Positions 60,427 to 64,000 of a stretch of 64,000 nt of DNA are shown here, piece by piece (position 1 is the stretch's first letter; each line of letters starts with the position of its first letter). The notes under the pieces were generated by a model. It did not search any database. It was not told where the DNA came from and was given only the letters and a program-made list of their open reading frames with translations. The position numbers were made by a program, and so were the translations under genes. Source of the stretch: Streptomyces canus (GTDB lineage Bacteria > Actinomycetota > Actinomycetes > Streptomycetales > Streptomycetaceae); assembly GCF_030815415.1 (NCBI RefSeq), contig NZ_JAUSWW010000001.1, forward strand, positions 2,604,001-2,668,000. Reading direction: 5' to 3'.

Positions 60427-63414
60427 ATGGCCGACCGGTCCAAGGGCGCCGAGTCCCACGAGCACTTCACCATCAGCTACGCGGGATTCAACCGGCCCTG
60501 GGCGACGTGGATCGCGCACCAGCTGGAGCAGCTGGGCCACGAGACGACCCTGCTGCGCTGGGACCCTCCGGTGCGGATGCCGCTCACCGAGGCGTTGCGC
60601 AATCTGCTCCAGGCGCCCGGCCGGGTGCTGCTGGTCCTGGACGACTGGTACTTCTCGCTGGGCCCCCGCTCGGACGCCGAGTGGACGCAGGCGCTGCACG
60701 AGGTGGTGCCGGCCCATGTGGACCGGTTCTCCGCGGTCAGCGTGGCGACGAGGGCGCTGCCCGCGACGGCCGCCCCGCTGCGCCCGGTCGACCTGCGCGA
60801 CCTGGACTCGCGCGAGGCCCGCCGCCGTATCCTGCGCCGCCTGGACTTCGAGGCGTCCGCCGAGCCCGCCGCCCCGTCCGGCATCTCCGCCCCCCGCTTC
60901 CCCAACGACCCGCCGTCGGTGTGGAACGTGGCACGCCGCAATGTCCGCTTCACGGGCCGCGACGCGATCCTGGAGGAGCTGCACGCCCGCTTCGAGCGCG
61001 GCGGCCGCAGCGGTGCGCGGGTGGCGCTGCGGGGCATCTCCGGCGTCGGCAAGAGCCAGATCGCCAACGAGTACTCGCACCGCTTCGGCAACGACTACGA
61101 CATCGTGTGGTGGGTCGGCGCCCGCTTCCGCGCGCCCGCGCGCGAACAGTTCGCCCAGCTCGCCCCGCGCCTCGAACTGCCGGTCGGCCAGGAGCTGGGC
61201 GAGCGGATCCGCGCGGTCCACGAGGCGCTGCGGACCGGGACGCCGTACAAGAGGTGGTTGCTGATCCTGGACTCCGCGGACGACATGGAACAGATCGAGG
61301 ATCTGCTCCCGGAGGGCAACGGCCATGTCCTGATCACCACCCTCACCCAGGACTGGGCGGCCTCCGGCAATGTCACCGAGATCGAGGTGCTGCCCTTCCG
61401 GCGGCCCGAGTCCGTGGCCTACGTCCGCCGGCGCGCCCAGCGGCTGAACGACACCGAGGCCGACCAGCTCGCCGACGCCGTGCAGGACCTGCCGCTGCTG
61501 CTGGCGCAGACCGCGGCCTGGCTCGACGCCAACGCGATGCCCGCCAAGGACTACATCTCGATGATCCGGCGCGGCGAGGCCAGCCAGATCGGCATCCGGA
61601 TCTCCTCCGACTACCCGATGGGCTTCCAGACCAGCTGGTCGATAACTCTCAACACGCTCCAGGAGAACAACCCCGAGGCCGTGGAGCTCCTCCATCTGTT
61701 CGCGCTGTTCTCCCCGGACGCCATCCCGGTCCGGCTGATGCAGGCCGCCCACCCCTCCGACCTGCCCGACCACCTCGCGGCCCTGGCGGGCGACCCGATC
61801 CGCTGGCACACCGCGCTGCGCAGGCTGTCGGAGTCGACCGCGGTCCGGCTGGACTACGTCGAGTCCTCCGACGCCGAACCGGCCGTGGACCGCGTCTCCA
61901 TGCACCGCCTCTACCACAGCTTCCTGGTCAGCACCCTGACCGAGGACCGCCGCGAGGCACTGTCGACGATCGCCTGCACCCTGCTGGCCGGCGCGGACCC
62001 GCGCCGCCCCATCGACACCCGGGAGTGGACGCGCTACGCCGAGCTCATCCCGCACCTGGAGACCGCGGGGGCCCTGGACAGCCCCGACCCGGTGGTGCGC
62101 CAGCTCGTCCTGAACTGCATCGAGTACATGCGGGTCCGGGGCGAGAACCGGGCCGCCCTCAGACTGTGCGAGCAGGCCGTCACCCGCTGGCGGACCCGGC
62201 TCGGTCCCGACGACCGGGACATGCTGATCCTGATCCACGACCACGCCAACATGCTGCGGCGCAGCGGCCGTTACCGGGAGGCGGAGGCCGTCGGACGCGC
62301 CGTCCTGGACCAGCTCGCGGAGACCCGCGCCGACGACGACCCCGACCTGCTGCGCGCCAAGAACGGCCTCGGCGGCACCCTGGTGTCGCTGGGCCGCTAC
62401 GACGAGGCGCACGACATGTTCAAGGAGTGCGTGCAGGCGTACACCAGCACCCTGGGCGCCGACGCTCCGCGCGCCCTCCAGGACCGCGGCAACCTCGCCG
62501 TGGTCACCAGCCTGCTGGGCCGCTACAAGGAGTCCCTGCAGCTGCACCGTGACATCCTGCTGATCCGGGAGCGGCTGCTGACCCCGCGGCACCATCTCAC
62601 CCTGCGCTCGGGCATGTTCTACGCCTGGATGCTGCGCCTTCTCGGCCGCTACGACGAGGCGACGTCACGCCAGGAGCTCAACGTCCGCGCCCACCGCAGC
62701 ACGATGGACCGCTACACCCCCCAAACCCTGTACGCCGAGCACAACTTGGCGCTGTGCATGCGACGCAAGGGCGATCTGCTCGGCGCCGAGTCGCTGATGC
62801 GCAGCGTGGTCGAGCGGTTCGTGCAGCGGCAGGGCCCGAACCACCCCGACTCCCTGCTGGTGCAGGCCGACTTCGCCACGTTCAACCGCGAACACGGCAA
62901 CCTGGAGCAGGCCCGGGAGTCGGCGGCGAGCGTCGCCGAGCAGTACGCCAGACTCGTCGGCCCGCAGCACCCCTACGCGGTGGGCACAGCGGGCAATGTG
63001 GCGCTGGCCCTGTGGGAGTACGGGGAGCGCGACGAGGCGCTCCGGCTCGCGGAACGGGCGCTCACGGACATGCGTGCAGCGGTCGGTCCGTCCCATCCCT
63101 GGACCCTGGGCGCCGGACTCAACGCCGGGGGCGCCCGCAGCCTCGCCGGCGACGAGGAAGGCGCGGCCGAACTGACCCGCGCCGTCCTGGAGTCGGCGCG
63201 CACGACCCTGGGCGAGACCCACCCGCTGACCCTCTCCTGCAAGGCGGCCCTCGCCTCCGACCTGCGGATACTGCGACGCGGGCAGGAGGCGTCCAAGCTG
63301 GAGCACGAGGCGCTCCAGCAGCTCTCCGACACCCTGGGCGCCCAGCATCCCCACACCCTCTCGGTCCGCCGCCGGGAACGGCCCTACTGGGACTTCGAGC
63401 CGCTCCCGACCTGA
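60427..63414 (+). CDS. fxsT: TIR-NB-ARC-TPR protein (FxsT, FxSxx-COOH system)
   Basis: A 995-residue protein from ATG 60427 with AAGGGGAG upstream. The N-terminal TIR-like domain (about 12-130) starts HFTISYAGFNRPWATWIAHQLEQLG; the usual SEWCxxE motif appears as AEWTQAL, so the catalytic Glu seems absent. The NB-ARC ATPase has Walker A GISGVGKS (203-210) and Walker B WLLILDSADD (277-286) with the LPLLLAQTAAWL block. From about 560 to 960 it is TPR repeats of the GRYxEA type (LGRYDEAHDMF, LGRYKESLQLH, LLGRYDEATSRQ). This layout matches the FxsT protein of FxSxx systems, a STAND-type signal sensor. Its function there is not established. Confidence 0.85.
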   Translation: MADRSKGAESHEHFTISYAGFNRPWATWIAHQLEQLGHETTLLRWDPPVRMPLTEALRNLLQAPGRVLLVLDDWYFSLGPRSDAEWTQALHEVVPAHVDRFSAVSVATRALPATAAPLRPVDLRDLDSREARRRILRRLDFEASAEPAAPSGISAPRFPNDPPSVWNVARRNVRFTGRDAILEELHARFERGGRSGARVALRGISGVGKSQIANEYSHRFGNDYDIVWWVGARFRAPAREQFAQLAPRLELPVGQELGERIRAVHEALRTGTPYKRWLLILDSADDMEQIEDLLPEGNGHVLITTLTQDWAASGNVTEIEVLPFRRPESVAYVRRRAQRLNDTEADQLADAVQDLPLLLAQTAAWLDANAMPAKDYISMIRRGEASQIGIRISSDYPMGFQTSWSITLNTLQENNPEAVELLHLFALFSPDAIPVRLMQAAHPSDLPDHLAALAGDPIRWHTALRRLSESTAVRLDYVESSDAEPAVDRVSMHRLYHSFLVSTLTEDRREALSTIACTLLAGADPRRPIDTREWTRYAELIPHLETAGALDSPDPVVRQLVLNCIEYMRVRGENRAALRLCEQAVTRWRTRLGPDDRDMLILIHDHANMLRRSGRYREAEAVGRAVLDQLAETRADDDPDLLRAKNGLGGTLVSLGRYDEAHDMFKECVQAYTSTLGADAPRALQDRGNLAVVTSLLGRYKESLQLHRDILLIRERLLTPRHHLTLRSGMFYAWMLRLLGRYDEATSRQELNVRAHRSTMDRYTPQTLYAEHNLALCMRRKGDLLGAESLMRSVVERFVQRQGPNHPDSLLVQADFATFNREHGNLEQARESAASVAEQYARLVGPQHPYAVGTAGNVALALWEYGERDEALRLAERALTDMRAAVGPSHPWTLGAGLNAGGARSLAGDEEGAAELTRAVLESARTTLGETHPLTLSCKAALASDLRILRRGQEASKLEHEALQQLSDTLGAQHPHTLSVRRRERPYWDFEPLPT

Positions 63415-63524
63415 CGCATAGCCAGACCCCAGCGGCCGCTGCCAACTTGAGACCTGTACAACAGCCCGGCGCGGACATTTCCGGTCCGCCGCGCCACTAG
63501 GCTGGGCCGCGCCGTGTGTCAAGA

Positions 63525-63542
63525 GGCCGGTTCGGCCGTTTT
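63525..63542 (+). terminator. Short hairpin and T-run before precursor 2
   Basis: GGCCG-GTT-CGGCC (63525-63537) is followed by GTTTT, and the ribosome binding site GGAGAGG of the next gene begins at 63543. It could end transcription of fxsT weakly or act as an attenuator. Confidence 0.4.
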
Positions 63543-63556
63543 GGAGAGGTTTGAGC

Positions 63557-63766
63557 GTGCGGGGTACAGAAGGGGACAGGCCTCCCTTGCGTGGAGTGCG
63601 GGAGCCGGGCGGCGCGCTGCCCGACCTCACCGATCTCGACCTGCTGGCGCTGTCCCGTGAGTCATCGCATCCGGTGCTCGCGGCGGTCGCCACGGGCCTG
63701 CTGCCCCGCAAGCTGCGCGGCGGCCCCGCGATGGCCTTCTACGAGGACGGTCCGTATCAACTGTGA
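63557..63766 (+). CDS. RiPP precursor peptide 2 (FxSxx/cyclophane type, variant core)
   Basis: A 69-residue peptide from GTG 63557; GGAGAGG lies seven bases upstream, whereas TTG 63551 would be too close to it. The leader block LPDLTDLDLLALSRESSHPVLAAV aligns with precursor 1. The C-terminus is MAFYEDGPYQL; YED occupies the position of HED in precursor 1. The stop overlaps the start of the second maturase (GTGA), so translation is coupled. Confidence 0.75.
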   Translation: MRGTEGDRPPLRGVREPGGALPDLTDLDLLALSRESSHPVLAAVATGLLPRKLRGGPAMAFYEDGPYQL

Positions 63767-64000
63767 CCGCACGGTGGCCGCTTGAGACCCTGGACGTCGC
63801 CGGATTACGGCGGTCCGGCGTACGGGCCGTGCCCTTCCGGCAGTTCGTCCTGAAGGTCCACAGCCGCTGCAACCTGGCCTGCGGTTACTGCTACGTCTAC
63901 GAGGGCGCCGACAGCAGCTGGCGGGACCGTCCGGCGGCGGTGTCCGCCGGGGTGGTCCGGCGCACCGCGGCTCGGATCGCCGAACACGCCACGGCCCACG
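63763..64000 (+). CDS. fxsB: FxsB-like radical SAM maturase 2, partial (continues beyond right edge)
   Basis: 79 codons are visible from GTG 63763. The sequence PFRQFVLKVHSRCNLACGYC (Cys36, Cys40, Cys43) is the same signature as maturase 1, and the flanking RRTAARIAEHATAH matches it closely. Codon 15 is TTA (63805-63807). It is preceded directly by its own precursor. SPASM motifs and any fused hydrolase domain lie outside the window. Confidence 0.88.
   Translation, partial: MTARWPLETLDVAGLRRSGVRAVPFRQFVLKVHSRCNLACGYCYVYEGADSSWRDRPAAVSAGVVRRTAARIAEHATAH

Noticed and set aside
60427..63414. fxsT as part of a TIR defence island
   Set aside because: The protein's layout matches STAND defence proteins, but its position between two FxsA/FxsB-like pairs fits the FxSxx system better, and no other defence genes are nearby.

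Overview
The window is high-GC actinobacterial chromosome and reads throughout as Streptomyces. It carries a two-domain geosmin synthase, two complete cvnABCD conservons, a DUF6230/DUF6114 pair, an SSI-type protease inhibitor, a ScbR-like regulator, TTA (bldA-type) codons in selected genes, frequent GTG/TTG starts and many 4-nt stop/start overlaps. No rRNA, tRNA, CRISPR array, integrase or intact insertion sequence was seen.

Left part (1-27 kb). A truncated DnaQ-like exonuclease and an SAV_2148-type HEPN protein are followed by what looks like a copper amine oxidase split over two genes. GlgX, TreY and TreZ (glycogen debranching and trehalose synthesis) are spread over 12 kb and interleaved with a frameshifted MFS gene, two paralogous M14 carboxypeptidases (one translationally coupled to an SSI inhibitor) and an FHA protein. 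Next come a phosphotransferase-fold protein lacking two key Asp residues, a frameshifted Xaa-Pro peptidase, a disrupted LysE exporter, a phosphoesterase, a PDZ protein, a LysR/amidotransferase pair, a multicopper oxidase and geosmin synthase. A 36-bp palindromic element sits in both lysE and the geosmin synthase gene.

Middle part (27-44 kb). A sulfonate/nitrate-type ABC operon has a decayed ATPase gene and a permease with three 60-residue repeats. It is followed by an ARMT1/DUF89 protein, a ScbR-like regulator with a candidate autoregulatory site, a secreted S8 protease with a structured leader divergent from a secreted AA10 polysaccharide monooxygenase, secreted/membrane proteins, a seven-copy 129/130-bp intergenic array, TatA, an LCP protein, a methyltransferase and an orphan ABC binding lipoprotein.

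Conservon part (44-57.4 kb). Two cvnABCD operons flank an osmolyte-type ABC binding protein. The matching ATPase/permease/permease operon lies beyond the second conservon, so conservon 2 plus a RidA-like gene separates the binding protein from its transporter.

Right edge (57.7-64 kb). A RiPP locus of the FxSxx/three-residue-cyclophane type: a repeat-rich helical protein, a short precursor, an FxsB-like radical SAM/SPASM maturase, a TIR-NB-ARC-TPR protein, then a second precursor with a second maturase that runs off the window. The helical protein and both maturases contain TTA codons. The two precursors end in -AYHED- and -AFYED- instead of the FxSxx tail expected of the family, which makes this the most novel region of the window.
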